Below are positions 38,479-46,573 of a stretch of 64,000 bases of DNA, piece by piece; position 1 is the stretch's first letter; each line of letters begins with the position of its first letter. The stretch comes from Microbacterium sp. AZCO (GTDB lineage Bacteria > Actinomycetota > Actinomycetes > Actinomycetales > Microbacteriaceae). The notes below the pieces were generated by a model. The model had not been told where the DNA came from. It searched no databases and saw only the letters and a program-made list of their open reading frames with translations. Location: contig NZ_CP154857.1 of assembly GCF_039614715.1 (NCBI RefSeq), forward strand, positions 3,224,001-3,288,000. Reading direction: 5' to 3'. A program made the position numbers and the translations under genes.

Positions 38479-38501
38479 CTTATGTGTAAAGAGTACATAA
38501 G
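38479..38501. promoter_or_regulatory. Palindromic operator between Gfo/Idh and ROK genes
   Basis: CTTATGT (38479-38485) and ACATAAG (38495-38501) form a perfect 7-bp inverted repeat with 9-bp AT-rich centre, unusual for this GC-rich DNA. It lies just upstream of the Gfo/Idh start and within reach of the ROK promoter. A regulator, possibly the divergent ROK protein, may bind it. Confidence 0.55.
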
Positions 38502-38555
38502 TGTCCATGGCTGTGACCATAGGTGCTGCGAAATGCACCGAGGTGGGGTGAGCTT

Positions 38556-39839
38556 GTGTCAGAATCTGCTATGGCCAAGGAGTCCACACTGCGCTTCGGC
38601 GCACAGACCGACGAAGTCACGAGCCTTCTGCGCATCGTGAACATGGTCCGCACCCACGAGGCATCCACGCGTCCCGAGATCGGGCGCGTGACGGGTCTCG
38701 GGCGCGGCGTCGTGACGCAGCGCGTCGACCAGGCGATCGAGATGGGATTCCTCGAGGACGGCGAGTTCGGCCCCTCCTCGGGAGGCCGCGCGCCCCGCAC
38801 GCTGCGCTTCCGCAGCGATCAGGGCCGCATCGCCGTGTGCGCCCTCGGAGCGCTGCACATCCACGTCGGCGTCGCCCTCCTCGAAGGCGACATGATCGAT
38901 GAGACACACCGCGCCTGGGACATCTCGAAGGGCCCGGCCGAGACCCTCGACACCGCGATGGCCATGCTCGACGAGCTCCTCGAGCGCACCCCCGATCTGC
39001 CTGTCTGGGGCATCGGGGTCGGGGTCCCGGGACCGGTCGACTTCCTCACCGGCCGGCCCGTCGCCCCGCCGATCATGCCCGGCTGGAACGGCTTCGACGT
39101 ACGCCGCAAGTTCGAGCAGCGCTACGAGGCCCCGGTCTGGGTGGACAACGACGTGAACCTCCTGGCCCTCAACGAGCGCACGCGCCGGCGCGAGGAGCAT
39201 GCCGATCTGATCTACTGCAAGATCGGCACGGGCATCGGCGCGGGACTGCTCTCGCAGGGACGGCTCCACCGCGGTGCCAACGGCGCCGCAGGCGACATCG
39301 GCCACGTGCGCGTGCGCGACTCCGACGTGCCCTGCCGCTGCGGCAAGATCGGCTGCCTCGAGGCGGTCGCCGGCGGATGGGCGCTCGTGCGCGACGCGGA
39401 GAAGGCGATCGAGGAGGGTGCGACGGGCTACCTTGCCCGCGCGGGCGCCGCCGGCGAGGCGATCACGCCGGAGCGGATCTCCCTCGCCGCCGAGGACGGG
39501 GACGCCGTCGCGATCGCCCTCGTCCAGCGCTCGGCCCGGGTGATGGGCGAATCGATCGCGACCCTGGTCAACGTCTTCAACCCGAGCACGATCGTCGTGG
39601 GCGGCGCGGTGCCGGCCGCCGGTGAGATCTTCCTCGCCGAGGTGCGGCAGCGCGTCTACGAGCTCTCTCTTCCCCTCGCGACACGCGACCTCGTGATCGC
39701 CCAGTCGGCCAACGACGTTCGCGAGCCTCTGCGCGGCGGCGCGGAGATGGTGCGCGAGCAGCTCTTCGACGCGACATTCCCCCGCTGGTTCGGCGACGGA
39801 CGGCCGTCGATCGGCGCCATCTTCGCGACTGCCGCCTGA
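38556..39839 (+). CDS. ROK-family transcriptional regulator (copy 1)
   Basis: The GTG at 38556 has AGGTGG about 7 nt upstream (427 residues); an ATG at 38571 is a good alternative. The N-terminal winged helix (LLRIVNMVRTHEASTRPEIGR and its recognition helix LGRGVVTQRVDQ) is followed by a ROK sugar-kinase-like domain: VGVPGPVDF, DNDVNLLALNE, GTGIGAGLL and the zinc motif CRCGKIGCLE. ROK repressors sense sugars or their derivatives. It is located between a Gfo/Idh gene and the fused deglycosidase-like gene, which it probably controls. Confidence 0.9.
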   Translation: MSESAMAKESTLRFGAQTDEVTSLLRIVNMVRTHEASTRPEIGRVTGLGRGVVTQRVDQAIEMGFLEDGEFGPSSGGRAPRTLRFRSDQGRIAVCALGALHIHVGVALLEGDMIDETHRAWDISKGPAETLDTAMAMLDELLERTPDLPVWGIGVGVPGPVDFLTGRPVAPPIMPGWNGFDVRRKFEQRYEAPVWVDNDVNLLALNERTRRREEHADLIYCKIGTGIGAGLLSQGRLHRGANGAAGDIGHVRVRDSDVPCRCGKIGCLEAVAGGWALVRDAEKAIEEGATGYLARAGAAGEAITPERISLAAEDGDAVAIALVQRSARVMGESIATLVNVFNPSTIVVGGAVPAAGEIFLAEVRQRVYELSLPLATRDLVIAQSANDVREPLRGGAEMVREQLFDATFPRWFGDGRPSIGAIFATAA

Positions 39840-39850
39840 TACTTCTTTCT

Positions 39851-39866
39851 AAATCCGACCAAAGCG
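39851..39866. promoter_or_regulatory. Operator-like motif upstream of the fused deglycosidase-like gene
   Basis: AAATCCGACCAAAGCG closely matches AAATCAACCAAAGCG at 29243-29257, with one extra base in the middle. It is 44 bp upstream of the ATG, beside TAGCTT, a possible -10. The AT-rich core fits ROK-type operators. Confidence 0.5.
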
Positions 39867-39909
39867 TGTAGCTTCCTGTCTCAAGCCACGAGACACGAGG
39901 AAGTGACCC

Positions 39910-41373
39910 ATGCTGCCCGTCCTGCTGCCCGACGCCCTCTCCCGCACCGACACGGGGTTCGCACTGCGCGTGTCACTGCCCTGGATCCGATCGCTGCCCC
40001 TCGCCGCGGTCGCCGACGTCCGCGTCACGGTCGACGGAGACCCGGTCGACGTCGTCGTCGCACTCGACCGGCACCGCGTCGCGCCCTCCGCCCTCGCGTT
40101 CGAGTCGGGATGGTGGTTCGTGCAGGACCGGCTCACGCTGGAGGGACGACGGATGCTGAACCCCGGCATCCACGATGTCTCGGTGTCGTTCACGCTCGCG
40201 ATCCCGTATCTCCCCGCGGGGCCCGACGGGCCGCTCACGCTGCCGTTCCGTGCCGACGTCGTCCTCACCCTCGACGGGCCGTCCCAGCCGCAGCTCTCGG
40301 TCGTCGGGCGACCCTTCGTCCCACTGGCGCTCGCTGCGGGCGGGCCTGCGGGAGACGAAACGCGTCGAACCGACGAGGAGGCTCCGTCCTCCTGGGACCT
40401 CGGCGCGAGCGCCTTCAACTGGACTCCCGAGGTCATCCGCGCCGACCGCCGCGCGGCCGACATCGCCCTCGGCGTCATCGAGGACGGCATCGCATCGACG
40501 ATCGAGATCGAGCCCGGGCAGATGTGGCGGTCGTTCCCCGAGCCGTCCGTGGCCGAGGTCGACGCCTTCCGCGCGGGGCTGGATGCCGCGGGAGGCGCGG
40601 TCAGCATCCTCGGCGGGAGCCTCGACGACTGGGCGCTGCCCGCGCGCCGTCGCACCGACGACGAGCGCCTCGCCTTCCTCGTGCCGCAACTCCTGGCCGC
40701 CGCGCGTCTCGGCGCCCGGGGAGTCCGGGTGCCGTTCGGGCAGACGGGGCCGGAGCTGCTCCGGCTGCTCCAGCCCGTTCTCGACGAGCTCGACGTCGTG
40801 CTCTACGAGGAGATCCAGGGGCAGCAGACCCTCGAGGTGCCGGCGGTCGCGGCGAACCTCGAGCTGCTCGACGCTCTCGGGGATCCCCGCATCCGCGTGC
40901 TCATCGACATCAGCATGCTCATGCCGTCGGTGCCGCCGAGCTATCTCGAGCAGCTCCGCGCAGGGGGCGTCTCCGCAGCCCTCGTCGATCGGCTCGAGCA
41001 CGAATGGCGGTCCCCCGACACCCACGCCGCGGTGATCGATGCCCTCCGCACCGGCCAGGTGCCCGGCGCCGTGCACACGCTGTTCATGAACCTGCTGATC
41101 CGGTTCGGCCGGTCGACGGTCGACGATCTGGCACCGCTCCTCCCCCTGACGGCGGGCGTGCACCTGAAGTTCTGGGACCTGGACGACACCGACGCCCGCG
41201 TCACGCAGCCGATCGCCGACATCGGCGCCGCGCTCCGCCGCACGGGCTTCGCCGGCACGCTCACGAGCGAGTGGGGCGGCCACGAGTGGCTCGACGACGA
41301 CCCGGCCGAGATGACCCGCGCGCACCTGGCACTCGCACGGAATGCGCTGGCCGCGTCGTCCGTCTCGGCCTGA
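39910..41373 (+). CDS. Fused C-glycoside deglycosidase-like protein: DUF6379 (beta-type) domain + TIM-barrel (alpha-type) domain
   Basis: Start ATG has AGGAAG 7 nt upstream; 487 residues. Residues 1-125 match the stand-alone DUF6379/beta proteins of this window: VSLPWIRSLP (21-30), VDG (41-43), a WWFVQD strand (68-73), and LAIPYLP near 97-102. After a linker (about 125-165) residues 166-480 form a sugar-isomerase-type TIM barrel like the alpha-type proteins at 53394 and 54431. The metal-ligand positions are kept: E301 (YEEIQ), D333 (LIDIS), H418 (HLKF), E454 (TSEWGGH). The His after the first Glu in the alpha proteins is Gln 303 here. In known CarBC/DgpBC complexes the two subunits are separate. 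The fusion is read directly from one uninterrupted frame; C-glycoside cleavage is inferred. Confidence 0.8.
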   Translation: MLPVLLPDALSRTDTGFALRVSLPWIRSLPLAAVADVRVTVDGDPVDVVVALDRHRVAPSALAFESGWWFVQDRLTLEGRRMLNPGIHDVSVSFTLAIPYLPAGPDGPLTLPFRADVVLTLDGPSQPQLSVVGRPFVPLALAAGGPAGDETRRTDEEAPSSWDLGASAFNWTPEVIRADRRAADIALGVIEDGIASTIEIEPGQMWRSFPEPSVAEVDAFRAGLDAAGGAVSILGGSLDDWALPARRRTDDERLAFLVPQLLAAARLGARGVRVPFGQTGPELLRLLQPVLDELDVVLYEEIQGQQTLEVPAVAANLELLDALGDPRIRVLIDISMLMPSVPPSYLEQLRAGGVSAALVDRLEHEWRSPDTHAAVIDALRTGQVPGAVHTLFMNLLIRFGRSTVDDLAPLLPLTAGVHLKFWDLDDTDARVTQPIADIGAALRRTGFAGTLTSEWGGHEWLDDDPAEMTRAHLALARNALAASSVSA

Positions 41374-41382
41374 GGCTCGGGG

Positions 41383-42567
41383 TCAGCTGTCCGTGGCGGT
41401 CCAGGCGCTGCCCTGATCGGAGCTGCGCTCGACGGCGGCGAGCACGCGCTGGATGTGCAGCCCGTCCTCGAATGACGGCTCGGGCTCGGCACCCTCCGCG
41501 ATCGCCGTCACGAAGTCGACCACCTGGTGGCTGAAGCCGTGCTCGTAGCCGAGCATGTGGCCGGTCGGCCACCAGGGCGCGAGGTACGGGTGGTCGTGCT
41601 CCGTCACGAGGATGCGGCGGAAGCCGAGCTCGGTCTCGGGGAGCGTCGCGTCGTAGAACTCCAGCTCGTTCATGCGCTCGAGGTCGAACGAGAGGGCGCC
41701 GAGCGAGCCGGCGATCTCGATGCGGAGGGCGTTCTTGCGGCCCGTCCGGAACCGCGTCGCCTCGAACGACGCGAGCGCGCCCGACGACAGCCGTCCCGTG
41801 AAGAGGGCGAGGTCGTCGACGGTCACGGCACCACGCTCGGCGCGCGCCGTGCCCGACAGCCCGACGCCTTCGCCGAGGAGCGGCCGCTCGCCCACGATCG
41901 TCTCGAGGATGCCCGACACCGTCTCGACGCGCTGTCCGGTGATGTATTCCGTGAGGTCGATCGCGTGGGCGCCGATGTCGCCCAGCGATCCCGAGCCCGC
42001 ACGATCCTTCTGCAGCCGCCACGTGAGCGGGGCCTCGGCATCCATGAGCCAGTCCTGCAGGTACTCGGCGCGCACCTGCCGGATCTCGCCGATCCGGCCG
42101 GCCGCGACGAGATCGCGTGCGAAGGTCGCGGCCGGAACCCGGCGGTACGTGAAGCCGACCATCGACCGCACCCCGCGGGCGGCGGCGCGGGACGCGGCAT
42201 CCGTCATCGCCTGGGCCTCGGCCACCGTGTTGGCCAGGGGCTTCTCGCACAGAACGTGCTTGCCCGCCTCGAGCGATGCGATCGCGATCTCGGCGTGGGT
42301 GTCGCCCGGCGTCACGATGTCGACGACGTCGATGTCGTCGCGGGCGATGACCTCGCGCCAGTCGGTCGCGCTCTCGCGCCACCCCCACTTCTCGGCCGCG
42401 GCTGCGACGGCCGACGCATCCCGCCCCACGACGACGTCCATGGACGGCGCCAGCGGCAGGTCGAAGAAGCGCGGGGCGACGCGCCAGCCCTGCGAGTGGG
42501 CGGCGCCCATGAATCCGTAGCCGATCATGGCGACGCGGAGCGGGCGGGTGGTGGTCTCGTCGGTCAC
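41383..42567 (-). CDS. Gfo/Idh/MocA-family oxidoreductase (copy 2)
   Basis: The GTG at 42567, with AGAGGA upstream, gives 394 residues. [14 protein letters not shown] is the NAD(P) loop, CEKPLANTV the catalytic-lysine motif, and GDIGAHAIDL the second active-site motif. It is a near-duplicate of the enzyme at 50934-52160 (shared loops, same length, same order). It probably oxidises a sugar hydroxyl, as DgpA does at C3 of C-glycosides. It converges on the fused deglycosidase-like gene with 9 bp between stops and follows the sugar-binding protein gene in its operon. Confidence 0.88.
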   Translation of the reverse strand: MTDETTTRPLRVAMIGYGFMGAAHSQGWRVAPRFFDLPLAPSMDVVVGRDASAVAAAAEKWGWRESATDWREVIARDDIDVVDIVTPGDTHAEIAIASLEAGKHVLCEKPLANTVAEAQAMTDAASRAAARGVRSMVGFTYRRVPAATFARDLVAAGRIGEIRQVRAEYLQDWLMDAEAPLTWRLQKDRAGSGSLGDIGAHAIDLTEYITGQRVETVSGILETIVGERPLLGEGVGLSGTARAERGAVTVDDLALFTGRLSSGALASFEATRFRTGRKNALRIEIAGSLGALSFDLERMNELEFYDATLPETELGFRRILVTEHDHPYLAPWWPTGHMLGYEHGFSHQVVDFVTAIAEGAEPEPSFEDGLHIQRVLAAVERSSDQGSAWTATDS

Positions 42568-42590
42568 GGGAAGTCCTCTCGCGGAAAGGA

Positions 42591-42626
42591 GCCGGGGCGC
42601 CCGCCGCTGCGGACGGGCACCCCGGC
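42591..42626 (-). other. Hairpin between sugar-binding protein and oxidoreductase genes
   Basis: A 13-bp GC-rich stem (42591-42603 with 42614-42626; one wobble pair) with a 10-nt loop follows the binding-protein stop. No T-tract. Such hairpins after binding-protein genes often protect the upstream mRNA and reduce expression of the next gene. Confidence 0.65.
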
Positions 42627-42644
42627 GCCGGTCGGTCTTTCGGG

Positions 42645-43694
42645 TCAGGAGGAGAACGCCAGGTCGTAGTACTGGTCGACGTTCTCCTTGGTCACGACGG
42701 GCGCGTCGAGCACGATCCGGTTCGGGATGCTGGGCGTCACGATGTCGCTCAGCGTCTTGCTCTGCGCGATGAGGCGCGCCAGCGCGATGCCGTCGGCAGC
42801 CTGCGTCGACGGGTAGATGACCGTGGCCTTCAGCACCGAGTCGTCGGCCTTGATGGCATCCATCGCGTTCTTCGAGCCTGCGCCGCCCATCATGAAGAAC
42901 TCGTTGCGACCGGCCGCGTCGATGGCGGCGAGCACGCCGACGCCCTGGTCGTCGTCGTGGTTCCAGATGGCGTCGATCTTGGGGTTGGCGGACAGCAGCT
43001 GGGATGCCGCGGCCTCGCCGCCCTGCACCGTGAAGTCGGCGGCCACACGGGCGCTGACCTCGAGGCCGCAGTCGTCGAGGGCGTCGGCGAATCCCTTCGA
43101 GCGATCCTGCGTCAGGGGCAGCGAGTCGATGCCGGCGATCTCGCCGACGATCGCATCCTTCTTGCCGCCGAGCTTGTCGCAGATGTACGTGCCCGCCGAG
43201 ACGCCCATGCCGTAGTTGTCGCCGAGGATCGTCGTGCGCGCGGCGAACGGGCTCGAGAACTCCCGGTCGACGTTGATGACCGGGATGCCGGCGGCCATGG
43301 CCTTCGTCGCGACTTCGGTGAGCGCCGCGCCGTCCGTCGGCAGGAGCACGATGGCATCCACCTTGTCGTTGATGAATGTCTCGACGGCGGCGATCTGCGC
43401 GTTGGCGTCGTTGGTGCCCTCGGCCATCTTCAGCTCGACGTCGTCGAAGCTGTCGGCGGCGGCCTGGGCGCCGGAGTTGATGGCGCCGAGCCAGCCGTGG
43501 TCGGCCGCGGGGCCGGAGAAGCCGATGGTCACGGTGTCGCCGCTCGACTGGTTCTCGTCGCTCGTCGTGCCCTGATCGACGACGTTCTCGCTGTCGTCGC
43601 CGCTGTTCGTGCAGCCCGCGAGCAGACCGACCGCAGTGAGGGCGACGATGCCTGCGACGAGAGTCCGCGCACCCGCCTTCCGAAGTGAACGCAT
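42645..43694 (-). CDS. Sugar ABC transporter substrate-binding lipoprotein (ribose type)
   Basis: The ATG at 43694 with AAGGAGG upstream gives 349 residues. Signal peptide with lipobox LAGC (Cys 28). The type-1 periplasmic binding fold has VTIGFSGPAADHGW near the start, VDAIVLLPTDG and GIPVINVDRE in lobe 1, and IDAIWNHDDDQGVG in lobe 2. It captures a monosaccharide or small glycoside for the ATPase/permease pair encoded divergently at 43955-46524. Confidence 0.9.
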   Translation of the reverse strand: MRSLRKAGARTLVAGIVALTAVGLLAGCTNSGDDSENVVDQGTTSDENQSSGDTVTIGFSGPAADHGWLGAINSGAQAAADSFDDVELKMAEGTNDANAQIAAVETFINDKVDAIVLLPTDGAALTEVATKAMAAGIPVINVDREFSSPFAARTTILGDNYGMGVSAGTYICDKLGGKKDAIVGEIAGIDSLPLTQDRSKGFADALDDCGLEVSARVAADFTVQGGEAAASQLLSANPKIDAIWNHDDDQGVGVLAAIDAAGRNEFFMMGGAGSKNAMDAIKADDSVLKATVIYPSTQAADGIALARLIAQSKTLSDIVTPSIPNRIVLDAPVVTKENVDQYYDLAFSS

Positions 43695-43825
43695 GCTTCT
43701 TCCTCCTTGAATGTGATGCAGTTCCGCAGCGCACGGGGAGAGGGCCGGAGCGACATCGCACGGGTCCCGACTGTCGACGCTGACGCGGCCACCGTAGCAG
43801 AACGAGGGGAATGGACGACACCTTT

Positions 43826-43854
43826 TGTATATGTCGGGGCAGAAGCGCTTTTCC
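43826..43854. promoter_or_regulatory. Promoter/operator region of the divergent sugar ABC genes
   Basis: On the minus strand TATACA (43831-43826) fits a -10 box; a poor -35 (GGAAAA) stands 17 bp upstream. Between them GAAGCGCTTTTC (43842-43853) is centred on AAGCGCTT, which resembles a LacI/CcpA-type operator core. The plus-strand ATPase gene has its own TATGTT 6 nt upstream of the GTG. Confidence 0.5.
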
Positions 43855-43954
43855 GAAAGTTCCGACGATCCGGGCGAAATCACGCGCGAATGGACCGAGG
43901 TCTCGCTTCTCACGTGCCATCGACGCGAATGCCACCGCATGTTATGTTCATGCC

Positions 43955-45475
43955 GTGATCAAAGATGACCACTCATCGCCGTTACTCGAGGTGAAAGGCG
44001 CGACGAAGTCGTTCGCCGGGGTGCGGGCCCTACGCGGCGTCGACCTCGACGTGATTCCGGGCGAGGTGCACTGCATCCTCGGGCAGAACGGCGCCGGGAA
44101 GTCGACCCTCATCAAGCTGCTCGCGGGCGTCTACCGGCCCGACGAGGGCAGCATCGCCTGGCAGGGGAAGGATGTCGACATCCCCGACCCGCAGGCGGCT
44201 CTGCGCCTGGGCATCGCCACGATGTACCAGGAGCTCGACGTCGTCGACGGACTCACGATCGCCGAGAACATCTTCCTCGGCCACGAACTCGCCCGGGGCG
44301 GCTTCACGAAGCGCTCCGAGGCGGCGAAGCAGACGCGCGAGCTTCTGCGCCGGCTGGGCCACGGCAACCTGTCGCCGCACGCCGAGGTCGGCCGGCTGAG
44401 CGCGGCGAACAAGCAGATCGTCCAGATGGCCCGCGCCCTGTCGCACGACATCCGGCTGATCATCATGGACGAACCCAGCGCCGTGCTCGACACCGAGGAG
44501 GTCAAGAACCTCTTCCACGTCGTGCACGAGCTCACCAACGAGGGCATCGCGGTCGTCTACATCACGCACCGGCTCGAGGAGATCCGCCAGATCGGCGACC
44601 GCATCACGGTGCTGAAAGACGGCCGCAGCATGGCGAACGGGCTCGCGGTCGCCGACACCCCGACGCGCGAGCTCATCCGCCTCATGACCGGCCGGGCCGT
44701 CGAGAACGTCTTCCCGCCCGCGGTCCCGATCCCCGCCGATTCGCCCACCGTGCTCGAAGTGCAGGGTCTCGCGCTGGCCGACGTGTTCGAAGACGTGTCG
44801 TTCAGCGTGCGCGCTTGCGAGATCGTGGGGCTGGCGGGGCTCGTCGGGTCGGGACGCAGCGAGATCCTCGAGACGATCTACGGCGCCCGTAAGCAGACCG
44901 CCGGCACGGTCGCGGTCGCCGGCAAGGCACTCCCCCGCGGCTCGGTCACCAAGGCGGTCGCGGCCGGCATCGGGCTGTCCCCCGAGGAGCGCAAGAGCCA
45001 GGGGCTCGTGCTCGACGAGCCGATCTACGTCAACGTGACGCTGTCCTCCTTCTCGCGCTTCGCGAAGGCCGGATTCGTCGACGAGCGCGCCGAGCGCAGG
45101 ATCGCCCGCGAGCAGATCGACGCCCTGCAGCTGCGGCCGCCGGATCCCGACCGGCCCGCCATGACCCTGTCGGGCGGCAACCAGCAGAAGATCCTGCTCG
45201 CCCGCTGGCTCGTGCACGGCACTCGGGTGCTGCTCCTGGATGAGCCGACCCGCGGCGTGGACGTCGGGGCCCGCACCGAGATCTACGCCCTGATCCGACG
45301 ACTGGCGGCCGACGGCAATGCCGTCGTCATCGTCTCGAGCGAGATCGAGGAGGTGCTCGGCCTGGCCGACACGGTGCTCGTGATCGCCGAGGGCCGGGTG
45401 CTCAGCATCCTGCCCGCCTCCGACATCGACGAGCACGGAGTGCTCGATCTGGTCATGAAAGGAACAGCCGCGTGA
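43955..45475 (+). CDS. Sugar ABC transporter ATP-binding protein (RbsA type, two ABC domains)
   Basis: The GTG at 43955 has TATGTT 6 nt upstream and no Shine-Dalgarno (leaderless pattern); 506 residues. Domain 1 has Walker A GQNGAGKST (43-51), and a degenerate signature LSAANKQ. Domain 2 has GLVGSGRSE with Arg in place of Lys (normal for this family) and an intact signature LSGGNQQK. It energises import of a sugar together with the permease that overlaps it by 4 nt and the binding protein encoded divergently. Confidence 0.93.
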   Translation: MIKDDHSSPLLEVKGATKSFAGVRALRGVDLDVIPGEVHCILGQNGAGKSTLIKLLAGVYRPDEGSIAWQGKDVDIPDPQAALRLGIATMYQELDVVDGLTIAENIFLGHELARGGFTKRSEAAKQTRELLRRLGHGNLSPHAEVGRLSAANKQIVQMARALSHDIRLIIMDEPSAVLDTEEVKNLFHVVHELTNEGIAVVYITHRLEEIRQIGDRITVLKDGRSMANGLAVADTPTRELIRLMTGRAVENVFPPAVPIPADSPTVLEVQGLALADVFEDVSFSVRACEIVGLAGLVGSGRSEILETIYGARKQTAGTVAVAGKALPRGSVTKAVAAGIGLSPEERKSQGLVLDEPIYVNVTLSSFSRFAKAGFVDERAERRIAREQIDALQLRPPDPDRPAMTLSGGNQQKILLARWLVHGTRVLLLDEPTRGVDVGARTEIYALIRRLAADGNAVVIVSSEIEEVLGLADTVLVIAEGRVLSILPASDIDEHGVLDLVMKGTAA

Positions 45476-46524
45476 GCGAGCAACAGAACCCGAGCGCCGT
45501 CGCCGTCGCTCCCGGTCCCGCGCCGGACCAGCCGGACCGCTCCGACGAGTCGATGCTGCGTCGTGTGCTCAGCGGGTCGGTCGGGCGCAACCTCGGCCTC
45601 GTCCTCGCACTCCTGCTGATCTTCGTCGTAGGCGCGATCACGGCGGGCGACACGTTCACGAGCGTCAACAACATGCTCGTGATCCTGCGCCAGGCCTCGA
45701 TCATCGGCGTCATCTCGATCGGCATGACCTTCGTCATCATCTCGGGCGGCATCGACCTGTCGGTCGGCTCGGTCATGGGACTCGCGTCGGTCGTCGCGAC
45801 CCTCGACGCGATGCAGGACTTCGCCGACCGCAGCCACTGGATCGTCATGGTGGTGTCGGCGCTCGCCGTGGGTCTGGCCGCCGGCGTCGTCAACGGCATC
45901 GTCATCGCCTACGGCAAGGTCGTCGCGTTCATGGCGACCCTCGCGATGCTCGTCGCGGCCCGGGGCCTCGCCGAGATCCTGGCCGAACGGCGCACGCTCG
46001 TCATCGGCGAGCGCGGATTCGTGACGTTCTTCAACGCCGACTTCCTCGGGGTGGACGTGCTCATCTGGATGTTCGCGCTCGTCGCCGTGATCGGCTGGGT
46101 CCTCCTCAACCGCACGACGTTCGGCCGTCGCACCGTCGCGATCGGCGGCAACCGCGAGGCGGCGCGCCTCGCCGGCATCAACGTGCGCCGGCACACGGTC
46201 TGGCTCTACGCGATCTCGGGCCTGTGCGCCGGCATCGCCGCCGTCATGATCATGGGCCGCACGACGGCGGGCACGTCGACCCACGGCACGCTCTACGAAC
46301 TCGACGCCATCGCGGCGGTCGTCGTCGGCGGCACGCTCCTCGTCGGAGGCCGCGGCACGATCACGGGCACCGTGCTCGGCGTCCTGATCTTCGCGACGCT
46401 GTCCAACGTGTTCATCCAGAACAACCTCTCGTCCTCGGTGCAGGCGGTCGCGAAGGGCGTCATCATCGTCGTCGCGGTGCTGCTCCAGCAGCGCTTCGCG
46501 AAGCCGGTCGGACGAGCCACGTGA
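45472..46524 (+). CDS. Sugar ABC transporter permease (RbsC type)
   Basis: The GTG at 45472 overlaps the ATPase stop (GTGA). 350 residues with 9-10 hydrophobic helices. SIGMTFVIISGGIDLSVGS and a later GRRTVAIGGNREAARLAGI loop (ATPase contact) are hallmarks of RbsC-type permeases. It forms the membrane channel of the importer. Confidence 0.93.
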   Translation: MSEQQNPSAVAVAPGPAPDQPDRSDESMLRRVLSGSVGRNLGLVLALLLIFVVGAITAGDTFTSVNNMLVILRQASIIGVISIGMTFVIISGGIDLSVGSVMGLASVVATLDAMQDFADRSHWIVMVVSALAVGLAAGVVNGIVIAYGKVVAFMATLAMLVAARGLAEILAERRTLVIGERGFVTFFNADFLGVDVLIWMFALVAVIGWVLLNRTTFGRRTVAIGGNREAARLAGINVRRHTVWLYAISGLCAGIAAVMIMGRTTAGTSTHGTLYELDAIAAVVVGGTLLVGGRGTITGTVLGVLIFATLSNVFIQNNLSSSVQAVAKGVIIVVAVLLQQRFAKPVGRAT

Positions 46525-46573
46525 CGCCGCGTCACATGGCATCGGCCCGTGCCGCGCGGTGATTGACTGAACC

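Noticed and set aside
38523..38570. Start of the ROK gene at 38523
   Set aside because: No ribosome site; the extra residues are unlike the family. GTG 38556 or ATG 38571 fit better.
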